The notes: generated by a model from the letters alone, not told the origin. DNA of 64,000 nt from Chrysaora quinquecirrha (GCA_014526335.1 JACTAT010000002.1:7158987-7222986); one strand, 5' to 3'. Positions 1 to 10,626 are shown, numbered from the stretch's first letter. A program made the numbers and translations.

Positions 1-802
1 TTGAAATCACCAAATACGATCAGGTTATGAGGGCCATCTGCTGTTGCACTTCCAAATGTAAGCTTCAGTTCGAGATTTCCACTTCGTGGCAAGGCAAATT
101 GTTCGTCTTTGCAATTACCACTTGGTGTTAGATCTACTATCCACAACGTGTAGCCAGATGCCCAATTTGTACCATTCAACAGTCTTTTGGTAGCAAGAAT
201 CTTCTTTGCTGACAGAGACCTACAAATGGCCTCATAATCACTCTAACCAACTTCCCACCATCAAACAATGCTGAACGTATTGCCAAACTCTTGTTTCTTG
301 CAGAAGACGCAGGATTGGGAAAGACAGCTTGCATTGCTGAAGATGTGGCTGTATCTGGTATGTTACCTTCAAACTTCAATCTTTCATTCAAGTCAATGTC
401 ATCATTCAAAATCAATTGTTTGAACATTGACAAGTAGGGATACAGCCCACTTGATTGGGTTAACAAGGTGTCCCCAGCTCCCACATCAATCTGTCTGAAT
501 ATCGCATGACCAAAATTGTTGATTATTCCAAATTTCTTTGTAGATGTTTTTTCATCCGCACAAAGTGGAGTACCATCCAGTTTAGCAGCTTGAATCGTTA
601 AATGAACTTCAGTGTTTAGCAGATCATAAACAAATTTAGGCGTGAGCTCTGGAACTTCAATGTCAATTGTTTGTTTCGAGTTATTCGGTAGTCCAGCACG
701 ACTGTTGTAATCAACATCAACTCAGTCTATGATGGAGCCTTCAAGCAGTGGAGGTGCAAAGAGGTTAAAACCCTCTGCACATTTTGTTCCCAACTGTAGC
801 AT
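1..802 (-). pseudogene. capsid-like protein (F54H12.2 family) of a Polinton/adintovirus-like element, 3' end off the left edge
   Basis: Read on the minus strand from ATG at 802-800, this gene has early motif FNLFAPPLLEGSIID, then a middle with NNFGHAIFRQIDV and LNERL, and near the left edge GYTLWIVDLTP followed by LELKLTFG and NLIVFGDF. This order matches the uncharacterised F54H12.2 family, which I know from cnidarian and nematode genomes next to protein-primed DNA polymerases, and which I infer to be a virion (jelly-roll type) protein. Two breaks are visible: a TGA at 722-724 and a frameshift near 190 after the residues RFLLPK. The start codon shares one base with the stop of the preceding gene (TAATG), a packing typical of viruses. 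The 3' end runs out of the window. I am fairly sure of the family and less sure of the exact capsid role. Confidence 0.6.
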
Positions 803-1375
803 TATTCAAAATTCTGTCCTGAATACAACTGCCTTTCTAATTCTTTGATAACATCCAAAGTCTTGTCCGTATCTTTAACTGGAGATCTTGAAATGCCTGA
901 TTGATCCATGGTTTTTTTTATAGGCGTTTTAGTAGAAGTAGTTGGAACGCCTAGCATCTGTTTTACCAATGCAGCAGATTTTTTTTCACCAATGCTTTCG
1001 TTCCTGGTTTGTTAAGCAATCTCTTTGTAAGTTTCTCAACCTGTTTTTTGGCTATTTTCTTTGCTTTTCTCACACCAGTCTTTACAGCTTTCTTTGCTAA
1101 TTTTGTTCCAGATTTCTTTACATGTTTAATAGTGCCAATGCTTTTGTATGCTTTTTTGCAGAGTTGACAACTGTCTTTGCTAATTTTGATAGAAAGCCCT
1201 CTCCATATGTTCTTTCATTCCAAAGAAAGTCTATAGGATTTATAGGTGGAGGGTGATCCATATAAGGACAAAGATCGATTCTTCCATCACCCTTCTGAGA
1301 TGTTTTCACTGTTTTAGCTTTTGATTTTTCAGCAGGCATATACTGTACTGCAAAAGTCGTTGAAAAGTTCCCCAT
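802..1375 (-). pseudogene. small Lys-rich basic protein, frameshifted, next to the capsid-like gene
   Basis: Starts at ATG 1375 (MGNFSTTFAVQYMPAEKSK). The N-terminal half carries the sequence DLCPYMDHPPPINPIDFLW and is open to 1118. A frameshift then moves the reading to a strongly basic stretch rich in KKAVK, RKAKKIAKKQVEKL and KALVKK, followed by a second shift and a Ser/Thr-Pro tail ending GQNFE and TAA at 802-804. Basic, Lys-rich small proteins are common core or membrane-lytic proteins in adenovirus-like virions, so a virion role is plausible, but I recognise no specific family. It lies between a small beta-rich ORF upstream and the capsid-like gene downstream, with only a base or two separating them. 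Confidence 0.45.
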
Positions 1376-1376
1376 T

Positions 1377-1744
1377 CTATATCACTTTTCGAAAGTGAAC
1401 TAACAATTGTGGATTTTTGTCTAACTCAACAGATTTACCGCTCTCGTTGAGAATTTCAAATGAGAAATCTCCAATCTGATTGAACAGCAGTGGAAAATAA
1501 TGCAGATTCTCGAAGACTCGAACTGAATCCAATTTATACCCTTTTTGTTCCTCAAAGCACACATTCGGAAAAGTGGTGTTTTCGTACTGTTCAGCATTCC
1601 ATATGGAAGATGTTCTGGAGGCAGATAATTTTCTGCTTCAAGCTCGTCGGAAGGATCTGAGATTAGGAATGTCTTATTCGTAAAATTGTAGTATTTACTC
1701 TTGTATTCAAATGCTCCAATTATTGCTGAAGATAACTTTTTCAC
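1377..1744 (-). pseudogene. small hypothetical protein of the virus-like cluster, one frameshift
   Basis: The reading opens at ATG 1744 (MKKLSSAIIGAFEYKSKYY) and is interrupted near 1565. The downstream half in another frame (1562-1377) reads as a natural continuation, ending with a beta-strand-rich block and the tail LLVHFRK. That tail resembles the C-termini of small beta-rich proteins I associate with cnidarian Polinton-type elements, though I cannot name the family. The stop TAG is immediately followed by the ATG of the next gene at 1375. Same strand and tight spacing suggest it belongs to the same late-type gene block. Confidence 0.4.
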
Positions 1745-1817
1745 TTGTCAAGTGTATACATTAGTCCACATTCTATTTACACTTTGAGTATTACAATTAG
1801 TCATTTGAGTATTACAA

Positions 1818-2033
1818 TTAGTCATAGATGAATGTCAGAAGTCTTATGAGTTGCATTTTATCAAACTTGAAACACACCTTTCTACTATCTTTCTTCGCAT
1901 ACTGCAGCAAGAACTTGGGTGCTCTGTTTTGTTTGAATATAATTTTGAATTCACTTCCATATGAATCTGTACTTGTAAACAAAGTATTCGTCATGTTTGC
2001 AGTCTTCTGTTCTCTTCCAATTTCAAACAGCAA
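1818..2033 (-). CDS. 71-residue hypothetical protein of the virus-like cluster
   Basis: Open from ATG 2033 to the stop at 1818 with no break. The product is basic in its second half (SEFKIIFKQNRAPKFLLQY, then KKDSRKVCFKFDKM) and ends IRLLTFIYD. The pattern of alternating hydrophobic and basic residues suggests a small beta-strand nucleic-acid-binding fold, but I do not recognise it. The plus-strand ORF over the same bases has no recognisable features and is taken as the shadow. It sits between the two broken small genes of the minus-strand cluster, about 75 bases from the one downstream. Confidence 0.35.
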   Translation of the reverse strand: MLFEIGREQKTANMTNTLFTSTDSYGSEFKIIFKQNRAPKFLLQYAKKDSRKVCFKFDKMQLIRLLTFIYD

Positions 2034-2136
2034 CTGAATGATTCAAAATTTTGCGCTCAAATTTATAGAATCAGCAAATAATATTCCAAATAAGTAGATA
2101 ATCCTGTGGTGGTGATTTATGCTTTCAAGCTTTCTG

Positions 2137-2388
2137 TCAATTCTTTGACAGCTTGAAGCATTCCTCCTCTCTGTTCCTCAAATACGAACTTGAAAATTGA
2201 CTACCATAATCATGTTTATCATCGGATGATTTGTTTTTCAACATATCTGCATCTGCATCATTTGACTTTCAAAACTGTGCCTGATGTGACAATTTACGTT
2301 TCTTTTTCTTTGCTACTGATTCTTGCAAAACTCTTATCAAGTTAATGTACAGTTGTTGTTTGCCAGTATCGTAAGCAAAGGTAGCCAT
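2137..2388 (-). pseudogene. small Lys-rich ORF with nuclear-localisation-like KKKKRK, broken
   Basis: Opens at ATG 2388 (MATFAYDTGKQQLYINLIRV), continues through VAKKKKRKLSHQAQF and meets a TGA near 2270. The same frame then stays open with an acidic, Asp/Ser-rich segment and closes with TGA at 2137-2139. In the neighbouring frame the last 40 bases also read sensibly (GGMLQAVKELTESLKA), so a further frameshift is possible. No family recognised. It lies directly downstream of the Bcl-2-like gene on the same strand. Confidence 0.3.
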
Positions 2389-2475
2389 GTTGATCCTTCT
2401 TGCATACAGTCACAAATCACGAAAATGCTAATGACAGTTCTGAGTAGCTATGTGCAATTTATAGGTATTTCTAGT

Positions 2476-3075
2476 TCAGACAGGTTGAAAGAAAATGTTA
2501 GCAGAAAGAAAAATCAAACTTCTCATTAGACTTTTTGTTAATGTCATTTTCCAATCTGATCTTTTTACGAATTCCTGCAGACTTTTCTCCCATCCATTTT
2601 GCATTTTTATCATCCATTCTGCAGTGCAGTTTTCAACAATATTCAAGCATTCCTCGACTAGAATGCGGGCGACATTAGTTTCATTCTCTTCGAGTGCCTT
2701 TTTAGCAAAACGAGTTGTATAAACAACGACGGCAGCAATCCTTCCTCAGTTCAAATCATCCAGCACCTCTTTGCAGATTTCATGATATGAATCTGTAATG
2801 CATTTCTTTAAAAGCCCCACATCATCATCATCTCCATGAACTGCTCTCAAATCTTTGTAAAGTAACAAATTTCCGGTCTGCTTCGCTATAATTGAAGTTA
2901 GTACACTTTCATGCAACGATTCCAATTCCTCACAAACCTTGACGAAACTCTTACAAGCTGCATTTTTTTCCGAAATTGAAGGATAATAACGCTGCATAGA
3001 TGGTATGGCTTTACAAACAAAGCTCAAAAAACAGATCTGATACTCTTTTTCTCCATATTTTAATAGCCGTTGCAC
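2476..3075 (-). pseudogene. Bcl-2-like apoptosis regulator with a stop at the BH1 tryptophan
   Basis: About 199 codons from ATG 3075 to TGA 2476-2478, the usual length for the Bcl-2 family. Around residue 110 the sequence has LDDLN, then a TGA at 2746-2748, then GRIAAVVVYTTRFAKKA. In the family this is the BH1 box, where Trp stands exactly at the position now occupied by TGA (one base from TGG). About 55 residues later comes EWMIKMQNGWEKSLQEF, which fits BH2 (W..NGGW..F). The last 20 residues (LMRSLIFLSANIFFQPV) are hydrophobic like a tail anchor. No other in-frame stop is visible. Bcl-2 homologues that block host cell death are carried by many large and mid-size animal DNA viruses, and the neighbours here are virus-like. 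A decayed host gene is the alternative. Confidence 0.6.
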
Positions 3076-3256
3076 CCTTTACATCTGGACTACAACACTC
3101 ATACTGTTCTCAATTTATACTTTAAAATGTTTGTGAATTGCAACAGCTCGACTTTTAATCAATTAATACAAGTATACTGAAGTTAATAGTCATCATGAAA
3201 TCTGTAATAATCAATTTGGAAAGGTTCTTTTTTATAGATAAAGTTTTTGAAGTTCA

Positions 3257-3637
3257 TTATGCATCAATTACATCTAGGTCCTCAGCAGCAGACGTCTTCT
3301 GCGCTTTTCTTCTCTTCAATTGATTTGTCTCATTCAGCTTTTCTTGTTCTTGTTGTTCACCATCATTATCACTATGATCTCTATCATACTCATCCTCAGA
3401 TTCGATGATGATCATTTGATTTTGTCTCTTTTTTCTTTGATCGGGATGAAATTTCGTTGGTCTGCTTGTTGTTTTCTGGAGTGTACTTGTCTGAGAGTTT
3501 TCTTCCAGAGACGGCAGTGGTTTCACAGGTTTGTAAGCAGTGTCTGTAACCTTTTTTTTATAACAACAAAACCTAAAGCTAAATAAAATAATACAATTTA
3601 TATGTGCCATGCATGGCAGAGAAAGACACGAGGTCAT
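3257..3637 (-). CDS. hypothetical charged protein or exon of the virus-like cluster
   Basis: The supported part is the C-terminal 95 codons, from about 3545 down to TGA 3257. It begins after a TTACAG that could be a splice acceptor, with the residues DTAYKPVKPLPSLEE. It goes on through a basic block (FHPDQRKKRQNQ), an acidic block (ESEDEYDRDHSDNDGEQQEQ) and a final basic block (LKRRKAQK), ending DLDVIDA. The upstream part of the frame (3637-3546, Cys/Phe-rich) looks like intron read through. Function unknown. Alternating charge blocks suggest a disordered nuclear protein. Confidence 0.3.
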   Translation of the reverse strand: MTSCLSLPCMAHINCIILFSFRFCCYKKKVTDTAYKPVKPLPSLEENSQTSTLQKTTSRPTKFHPDQRKKRQNQMIIIESEDEYDRDHSDNDGEQQEQEKLNETNQLKRRKAQKTSAAEDLDVIDA

Positions 3638-3674
3638 CTGGTCCCTAACATGTATGACACTTACAATTCAACTG

Positions 3675-4053
3675 TTAATTACAATTTAAGAAAAGACAGA
3701 AAAAACGACACAACAAAGAAGATACAGAGAGACGTAACAGACAAAAGTCTTTGTGCTCGATGGGAACAGAAAAACCAATTTTCCACCCTTGAGTCTCTGA
3801 CAAGTATTTGTCGATAGTAGACACAAACATTATCTTTTTTTCTTCAAAACTGAGATTTGAATTTGAACCCCAGCAAGTGAGATCAAAGATTCTGACAATA
3901 GTCCGGTGGCCAAATGCGAATTTCAAGGATGACCTTGACATCGAGTACATATGGGTTTTTATTTTATTTTCTGTTTCTATGGTCATAGAAGACTCGAAAA
4001 AGCCAAACTTGCCCCTTCCAAGTGTTGGGCAAATCTTTTTATGACCTGCCGAA
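3675..4053 (-). CDS. hypothetical exon, same strand as the virus-like cluster
   Basis: On the minus strand a frame is open from a possible acceptor TTCGGCAG|GT near 4053 down to a stop at 3675. It reads KKICPTLGRGKFGFFESSM, then a basic segment, then DLTCWGSNSNLSFEEKK and TQGWKIGFSVPIEHKDF. Composition is that of a folded protein and differs from the low-complexity DNA on its left. I do not recognise it. The GRGKFG string resembles a nucleotide-binding loop, but no other kinase motif follows, so I do not call it a kinase. Confidence 0.3.
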
Positions 4054-4284
4054 GATGCGTCATGTCCAAGGTAAAAAATTCATTGAAAAATTTTTTGTAA
4101 ATTGTCAAACATGGTATTGTTTGGTCTCATTCGAATGGAAATTGACTCTAGATTTCGAATATAGCATTCAGGTTTCTTTCTGTATATACATAGATCAAAA
4201 GATATTGCTCAAGACATCTGATTTCTACAACAAAATCCAAAAAATAAAACTAAGAAAAATGTTCTTTGAAAAATTATCTTTAGT

Positions 4285-5520
4285 TTTTTAGTTAGCATAG
4301 CTTGTATGTTAGTAAGTTAGCTAGTTAACTTTGGAAGTTAGTAAGTTAGTTAGTAAGCCAGTTAGCAAATTAGTTAGTTAGTTAGTTAAATTTAGTCTTT
4401 TTGTTAGTTTGTTAGGTAATTAATTAGTTGGTTTGTTAGTTAGTTAAATAGTTAGTTTGTTTTATTAGTTAGTCTTATCGCTAGTTAGTTACGTATAGTT
4501 ACTTACTTAGTTAGTTGGTTAGCCAGTTAGTTATTTAGTTATTTAGTTACTTACGTAGCATAGCCTGTAAGTTAGTAAATTTGTTAGTTAGCTGCTTTAG
4601 AAGATTTTAAGTTAGTTATTAAGTTAGTTTCATAGTTAGATAGTTAGTTAGGTTTTTAGATAGTCAGTAAGTTACTTGGTTAGAACACCTTGTAAATTTG
4701 TCAGTTAGTTCGTTAGCTACTCTAGAAGATAGTAAGGTGGTTAGTAAGTTACTTTATTATATAGCTAGTTAGTTAGGTAACTAGCTAGATAGTTGTTAGT
4801 TAGTTAGTTAGTTGATTAGTTAGTTAGTTAGTTAGTTAGTTGATAAGTTAGTTAATCAGTTAGTTAGTTAGTATGTTAGTTAGTTTGTTAGTTAACGATT
4901 TTAGATTATTGTAAGTCAGTTATGTTCGTTAGCTACTTTAGAAGATAGTAAGGTGGTTAGTAAGTTACTTTGTTAGTTAGTTAGGTAACTAGCTAGATAG
5001 TTGCTAGTTAGTTAGTGAATTAGTTAGTTAGTTAGTTATTTAGTTAGTTAGTTAGTTAGTTATTTAGCTAGTTAGCTAGTTATTTAGTTAGTTAGTTAGT
5101 AAATCAGTTAGCAAATTAGTTAGTTAGTTAGTTTGTTTGTTAGTTTGTTAGGTTATTAATTAGTTGGTTTGTTAGTTAGTTAAATAGTTAGTTTGTTTTA
5201 TTAGTTAGTCTTATCACTAGTCAGTTACGTAGTTACTTACTTAGTTAGTTAGTTAATCAGTAAGTTATTTAGTTAGTTAGTTACATAAGTAGCATAGCTT
5301 GTAAGTTAATCAGTTTGTTAGTTAGCTATTTCCGAACATTGTAAGTCAGTTAGTCAGTTAGTTCGTTAGCTACTTTAGAAGATAGTAAGTTAGTAAGTTA
5401 ATTTGTTAGTTAGCTACTTAGTTAGGTAACTAGCTAGTTAGTTAATTAGTTAGTTAGTAATTTAGTTAATTAGTTAATAAGTTTGTTTACCAGATTGTTA
5501 GTTAGTTAACATAGCTTGCA

Positions 5521-5552
<32 letters not shown>

Positions 5553-5875
5553 GGTAAGTGAGTTAGTCAGTAAGCTGGCTTGTTAAGTTTTAGATAGTCA
5601 GTAAGATACTTAGTTAGAATACCTTGAAACTAGTCAGTTACTTCGTCAGGTACTTTAGAAGGTAGTAAGGTGGTTCGTAAGTTACTTTATTAGTTAGCTA
5701 GTTAGTAATTTATTTAATCAGTTAGTTGGTAAGTTAGTTAGTTAGTTAGCTAGCTAGTTTCTTAGCTACATAGTTAGTTAGTTAGTTAATTAGTTTGTTA
5801 GTTAGCTAGTTAGTTAGTTAGTTAGTTAGTTAGTTAATTAATATGTTAGTTAGTTAGTTAATTAACAAACTAGCT
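4285..5875. repeat. degenerate TTAG tetranucleotide array
   Basis: About 1.6 kb of GTTAGTTAGTTA-type sequence with scattered substitutions, dropping out of phase often. It contains longer internal repeats, e.g. blocks with GCTACTTTAGAAGATAGTAAGG seen near 4710, 4930, 5360 and 5650 in diverged form. No gene in it. Confidence 0.95.
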
Positions 5876-5934
5876 ACAATGCCTGCCAGAATTACTTGGA
5901 ACACCCATCATATTTTTAAGCTTAACTAAGTAAC

Positions 5935-6171
5935 TTGAAAGCTACGCTAACTCGCTAACTAAATAACTAACTCACTAACTATTTAATTATCTTACTAACT
6001 AAGTTACTAACTAAGTAGTTATCTAACTAACCAACTACTAACTAACTGACTAACTAACTTAGTATCTTCCAAAGTAGCTTACTAACTAACTGACTAACTT
6101 ACAAGCTATGCTAAGTAACTAACTAACTTACTAACTCACTAACTTATTAACTAACTAACTAACTAACTAAC

Positions 6172-6208
<37 letters not shown>

Positions 6209-6212
6209 TACT
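5935..6212. repeat. AACT tetranucleotide array, reverse complement of the preceding array
   Basis: CTAACTAACTAACTA runs, exactly the complement of the 4285-5875 array, separated from it by about 60 bases of unique sequence (5876-5934). The whole forms a large imperfect inverted repeat. It ends 5 bases before the TIR of the next element. Confidence 0.93.
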
Positions 6213-6390
6213 CTATACACTCAAAAAATAAAGGTGCTCAAAAAACCTCAAAGGGTTTTCAACAGAGTACATATATCGAACCCCTAAAGGTGCTTCGAAA
6301 ACCCTTTCAAATGGTTCTTCAAAAACCCTTATCATGGGTTTTCAAAAACCCTCATGAAGGGTTTTTGGAAAACCCTGAGGGTTTTTTGAA

Positions 6391-6700
6391 GCACCTTTAG
6401 GGGTTCGATATATGTACTGGGTTTTACCAAAACCCTATAAAAGGTTTTCAGAGCGCCTTCAGGGGTTTTATATCGCACCTTTAGGGGTTCGATATATGTA
6501 CTCAGGGTTTTTGCGAAAAACCCTGTAAAAAGGTTTTTCAGAGCACCTTCAGGGGTTTCATATCGCACCTTTAGGGGTTCGATATATGTACTCGGGGTTT
6601 TCTGCCAAAAACCCTAGAAAAAGGTTTTTCAGAGCACCCTCGGGGGTGTTATACCCAACCTTTTTGGGTTCGATATACCGGGGGTTTTACCAGAAGCCAT
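6391..6700. repeat. 84-90-bp tandem repeat inside the TIR element
   Basis: Units start with GCACCTTTAGGGGTTCGATA at 6391, 6475 and 6565, with a diverged fourth near 6651. Each unit has a run reading TATATGTACT, then inverted AAACCCT/AGGTTTTT pieces. The ORF that crosses it on the minus strand is just the repeat translated. Confidence 0.85.
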
Positions 6701-8952
6701 AGAGCAGAAGAAGGTTTTCAAGCATGAAAAGCTATTAGCTAATAACGAAAACAGATATTATTTGAAATGCGTAACATTAAACGTTAATAAACATATCTGC
6801 TGTTAAAACACTAAATGATTTACAATGTAAATAAATATAACAGTTACAATAAGTTACAAGCAACATACAGTAGTATTTATTTCAAGGGGCAATTTACTCC
6901 TAGGAAAATTGGTAGTAAGATTCGTACGATTGCTGAAAAACAGAAATCTACGAGAAAGTCTTGGGTTTTAAAGGAAATATTGTAGCCACGCTTTTAAAGA
7001 CTGAAATGGCCCTGTGAAATGTCACTCGAGCTTCATAAAAAATTTGAAAAGGGGACAAAATTTTGTTCAAAGTAGCAACTTCTCTACGCAAAATGCAGTT
7101 GACTACGGTATCCAAATTTTAGTTAAACTTAAGTTGACAAGCAGAGATTCATAACTTTTTGTCTTTGTTGAAGTCATTTCTTCAAGTTAAAGAAAGTCTC
7201 GTCAGCCTTAATTATACTTAATGTTCAGAGTCTCTAAAAATAAGACTGAAACATTGGCACATCCAATACTTAAAAGTTTCTGTTAGCAAATCTTCAATGT
7301 GTGCTTGCATGTAAAAATCAGCGATAGTCCTACAAACACATCTTCACCTTCTAGAACTGTAGTCCAATGCAAACCTACAAAAAAACGAAACGCTCCGTTA
7401 GTTAAATATTTCAAGTTTTTAAGACACTGCACACAAATCATCATTAAAGCTCTTCTGTATTTTACCTCAGAAATTACATGATTGATACGGACTAAACATT
7501 GAAAATACATAAGTAATTCATTCTAAAATAACTACACAGGAGAATCCCAGCCATGATATAACGAATTTCCCTACTCAACGACCTGTGGAATGTTCTGTCC
7601 CTGGAATAACTAATTCTCTACAAACAAATAAATTTTCCAGGTGAAACGAACTCCCGACATAACGAACATTCTGGTGGTGCCCTTGCTTGTGGCATATCAC
7701 AACATATAATTCAGACCTGGATTGCATGGTCAGAAAACCAAAGACATTTACACTGAGCTTAAGACCTTAATGTAATCTTCGAGTAACTCTCTAAGTCGTA
7801 CAGCCGAAGGCTCTCCTCCCCAGGTACCAGAGCCTCTAAAGGGTCGCAGCACGGGAGTTGAAAATAAGCAGCGAAGTGAAGCGAGCGTAAAATTTCACAC
7901 AGCTCGATTCAGCAACATTCACTATTTAAATAACATAGCTGCGAGATTTTTTTTAAAATCAAAGAATTTCTAAGAGATGTGTGTTTTTCAGCAAGCGTAT
8001 TACCACATTTCTCATATTTTCCCTCTCTTTTCCTTGTTTCTTATTTTCGACTGCCTGTGACCCTTTTAGTCTTAGGTACCCAGGGCACGGGTAACAAGGG
8101 CATCTTTCATGCAGTTTGTAACAGCGTTGGTATTTTACGACCCCAAACCCTAACTGAAAGCTTCTTTGTACATTCTTTCCTCCACTTTGTAGCTTATACA
8201 TAGAAATTTAAAGTCAAAGAGTTTGGAAGCAAATTCCAAGAAAAAAACAGATTAGTCACAGGATAAAAAAATTTGAAGGGGGTAAAAAACGCCCTCGGTA
8301 GGATAAGGGTTAAAAACACAGCATTTACTCTTGGTTTGGAAAGTTTAAAAATGAATTTATTTCTTTGAAATTTGAACAATTTTTGCTTGCCAGGACCAAG
8401 CCCCCTGGAAAAATTTAACTTCGTTGTAGAAAAGAATTTGAAAATTTTAAAACAGATATTTAACTGCCAAAGCCTAAAAACTTGCCCCCTTGTTCTTGTA
8501 GGCTGGACAAACGAAAAAACTAGCATGAAGGCTGACAGTGATAGCTTTTTCTGTAACATGCCTACTCTATACCTTTTGTAGGCAAAGAAAGTTAGGATAG
8601 AGAGGCTTCACTTTTTTAAATAAGCAACTGGACTTTGGTCCAGCCCTCAAGAGTTGCTTAACATATCTAGTATTTTAGCCCTCGCAGAATGATGGGTACC
8701 CCTTAAAACCCTCTTATTTTGGCTCTTTTCTGGCTTTTCAATGTAACTGACAAGTTTGCAAGGATGTACAGTATGAAGAAAGCTATTTCACCAAAAATTT
8801 TAACAAATTTCAGCCCTAGTTGCTTATTGACCAGTTGCTTATTAAAAAAATGTATCTATAGTCAACATTTTGCGAGTTTAAAATGACCCAAGAGAGATTA
8901 ACTTTTTAGTTTTGTAAGATTGGCGCTTTTCTGTTTGAATCCATTGAATAAG

Positions 8953-9067
8953 TACCGTAAATCCTCGAATAAGCCCCCACCTTCGACTAAGTCCCCCTCG
9001 AATAAGCCCCACCCAGAAATTCAATTTTGCAAATAAGCCCCCGGGGCGTATTCGAAGATTTACGGTA
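8953..9067. mobile_element. 115-bp MITE with TACCGTAAATC termini
   Basis: Left end TACCGTAAATCCTCGAATAAG and the complement of the right end TACCGTAAATCTTCGAATACG match at 19 of 21 bases. Between them are degenerate repeats of TCGAATAAGCCCC. It sits inside the 6218-9966 element, so it is the younger insertion. Confidence 0.75.
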
Positions 9068-10155
9068 GTCCATCTAACTAACAGTAAAAATACTGAAGGC
9101 CGAAGGCTTAAAAGTTGTGAAGCACAGCATTCGACGATGTCTAGAAGTTGTTGTTGAAACACAACAATTAATTGCTTACATATCTAATCTATTTAATTAA
9201 TTATTTAAGATTCCAATGCAACCCTTTCCTTGAAACCTATCCTACCGTTAGTCAAAATGATAAACTTTGCTTTTGATTTTGGCGGTTAAATAAATTTGAA
9301 GGAAAGTGATGAAGAATTAACTACTAGCTAGGAAATTTTGTTTCATCCCAAAATATTGACAAACGCAGATTTATAAGAAATTAGTTGTTAACAAAATACT
9401 GATGGTATTCGTTTCAAATAACAATAGATACATACCCGAAGGCTTGCTGTTTGCTTTCGTCTTCTTCTTGAAGATGAAAATTTTGAAAAGAACTTCACAA
9501 GGACGCAGATTCGTTATCTTGAAGCTTGTCACGTGACTTTGACCATTGCAAAAAGCGAGGGAACTCCAAATTGCGCAAATAAAATATCGGTTTTTTGACG
9601 CCAAAATTTCAAATTTGCAACCTATTTCGCATTCATCTGATATCTTTTCAAGTTTTCTTCATATTTTTATTAATCTGAAGATAATTTTTAAATAAACTTT
9701 GTGAGATATTATGCAAAATCTTAACGTTGAAAAACCCTTTTCGAATTTCACTCTGGGTGAAAAGCCCTTGAGAAAGTTAACGAATTCCAGCAAAAAAACC
9801 CGGCAGGGTTTTTTCACTGTCTTAAAAACCCCTTAAGATCTCAAACAACCCTTTGAAAAACCCCTTTAAAGAGGGACGTCTCAAAAGGTTTTTTAAAAAA
9901 CCCTAGCTGTGCGAAAAACCCTTGCCGATTTGAAAAACCCTGTCAAGCACCCTTATTTTTTGAGTGTATGAATCCAAGGTTTCATATTTACCATTACCTC
10001 CATCTTTTTGCCAGCATTAGCAGAGTCTGACGACGACATGGTTCTTTTTCCGTAGTAGTAGTAGTAGCACGAGCGAATACAACACCAAGAGGCAGATTCA
10101 CGAACTGAATGAATTTCAAGAGTAGCTTTACCTCTATTTATTGTCAGAACCATTA

Positions 10156-10450
10156 ATCCTATTATGGCTGTTTTGGTCTTGTGAAAAACGAATTCCCAGA
10201 TTTGACGCTCTGAATAACGAAATCATAGATCTGACCTTGTGAAAAACGAAATCCTAAATTCTAAAGAAATAATCCTATTATGAAATAATCCTATTATGGC
10301 TGTTTTGGTCTTCTGAATAACGAATTCCTAGATCTGACCTTGTGAAAATAGAAATCATAGGTTTTACCTTGTGAAAATGGAAGTCATAATTCTTATGAAA
10401 TATCCTATTACAAATAATTCAATTATGGCTGTTTTGACCTTGCAAGCCAG
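10156..10450. repeat. imperfect tandem repeat of about 70-140 bp
   Basis: The phrase CCTATTATGGCTGTTTTGGTC recurs near 10157 and 10291, with a shortened version near 10421. Variants of GATCTGACCTTGTGAAAA lie between. No gene. This directly precedes the start of the polymerase reading frame. Confidence 0.7.
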
Positions 10451-10626
10451 TATTAGTCAGCATGATTTGATTGACAACAGAAAATGTCTGTTTCGCAATC
10501 ATGGTTCATGTCATAACAAACTTTTCTATTTCAAACAGTCAGTTGATGGTCACAAGACTTGGAGGTCGGACACGAAAATACAAGTCTCTCTATTGTTTAG
10601 GCATAAAGTGTATAGGTTTTTCAAAG

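Larger units (their letters stand above)
6218..9966. mobile_element. 3.75-kb DNA transposon remnant with 21-bp TIRs and TA flanks
   Basis: The ends are inverted repeats matching at 20 of 21 positions: left CACTCAAAAAATAAAGGTGCT (6218-6238) and the complement of 9946-9966. Each end is flanked by TA (6216-6217 and 9967-9968), as expected for a TA-targeting element of the Tc1/mariner type. Subterminal regions on both sides are rich in AAAACCCT and AGGGTTTT. I find no transposase: the ORFs inside are short and have no recognisable motif, so it is non-autonomous or decayed. 6710-8950 and 9070-9700 hold nothing I can name. Confidence 0.75.

Noticed and set aside
3675..4053. Protein kinase N-lobe (GRGKFG)
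   Set aside because: No following lysine in the right context, HRD or DFG motif. One short glycine-rich string is not enough.
4285..6212. Telomere or interstitial telomere array
   Set aside because: The unit is TTAG, not TTAGG or TTAGGG, and the array flips strand in the middle.
6332..6568. Minus-strand 78-codon ORF
   Set aside because: It is the 84-90-bp tandem repeat of the TIR element read in one frame.
9990..10039. First exon on the minus strand (MSSSDSANAGKKME, then GTAATG)
   Set aside because: Only 14 codons with a possible donor. No matching acceptor could be identified across the TIR element and arrays.
10471..10626. Upstream extension of the polymerase start (ATG 10471)
   Set aside because: The extra 52 codons run through the degenerate repeat flank. 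The ATG at 10627 starts the charged, zinc-finger-bearing part.
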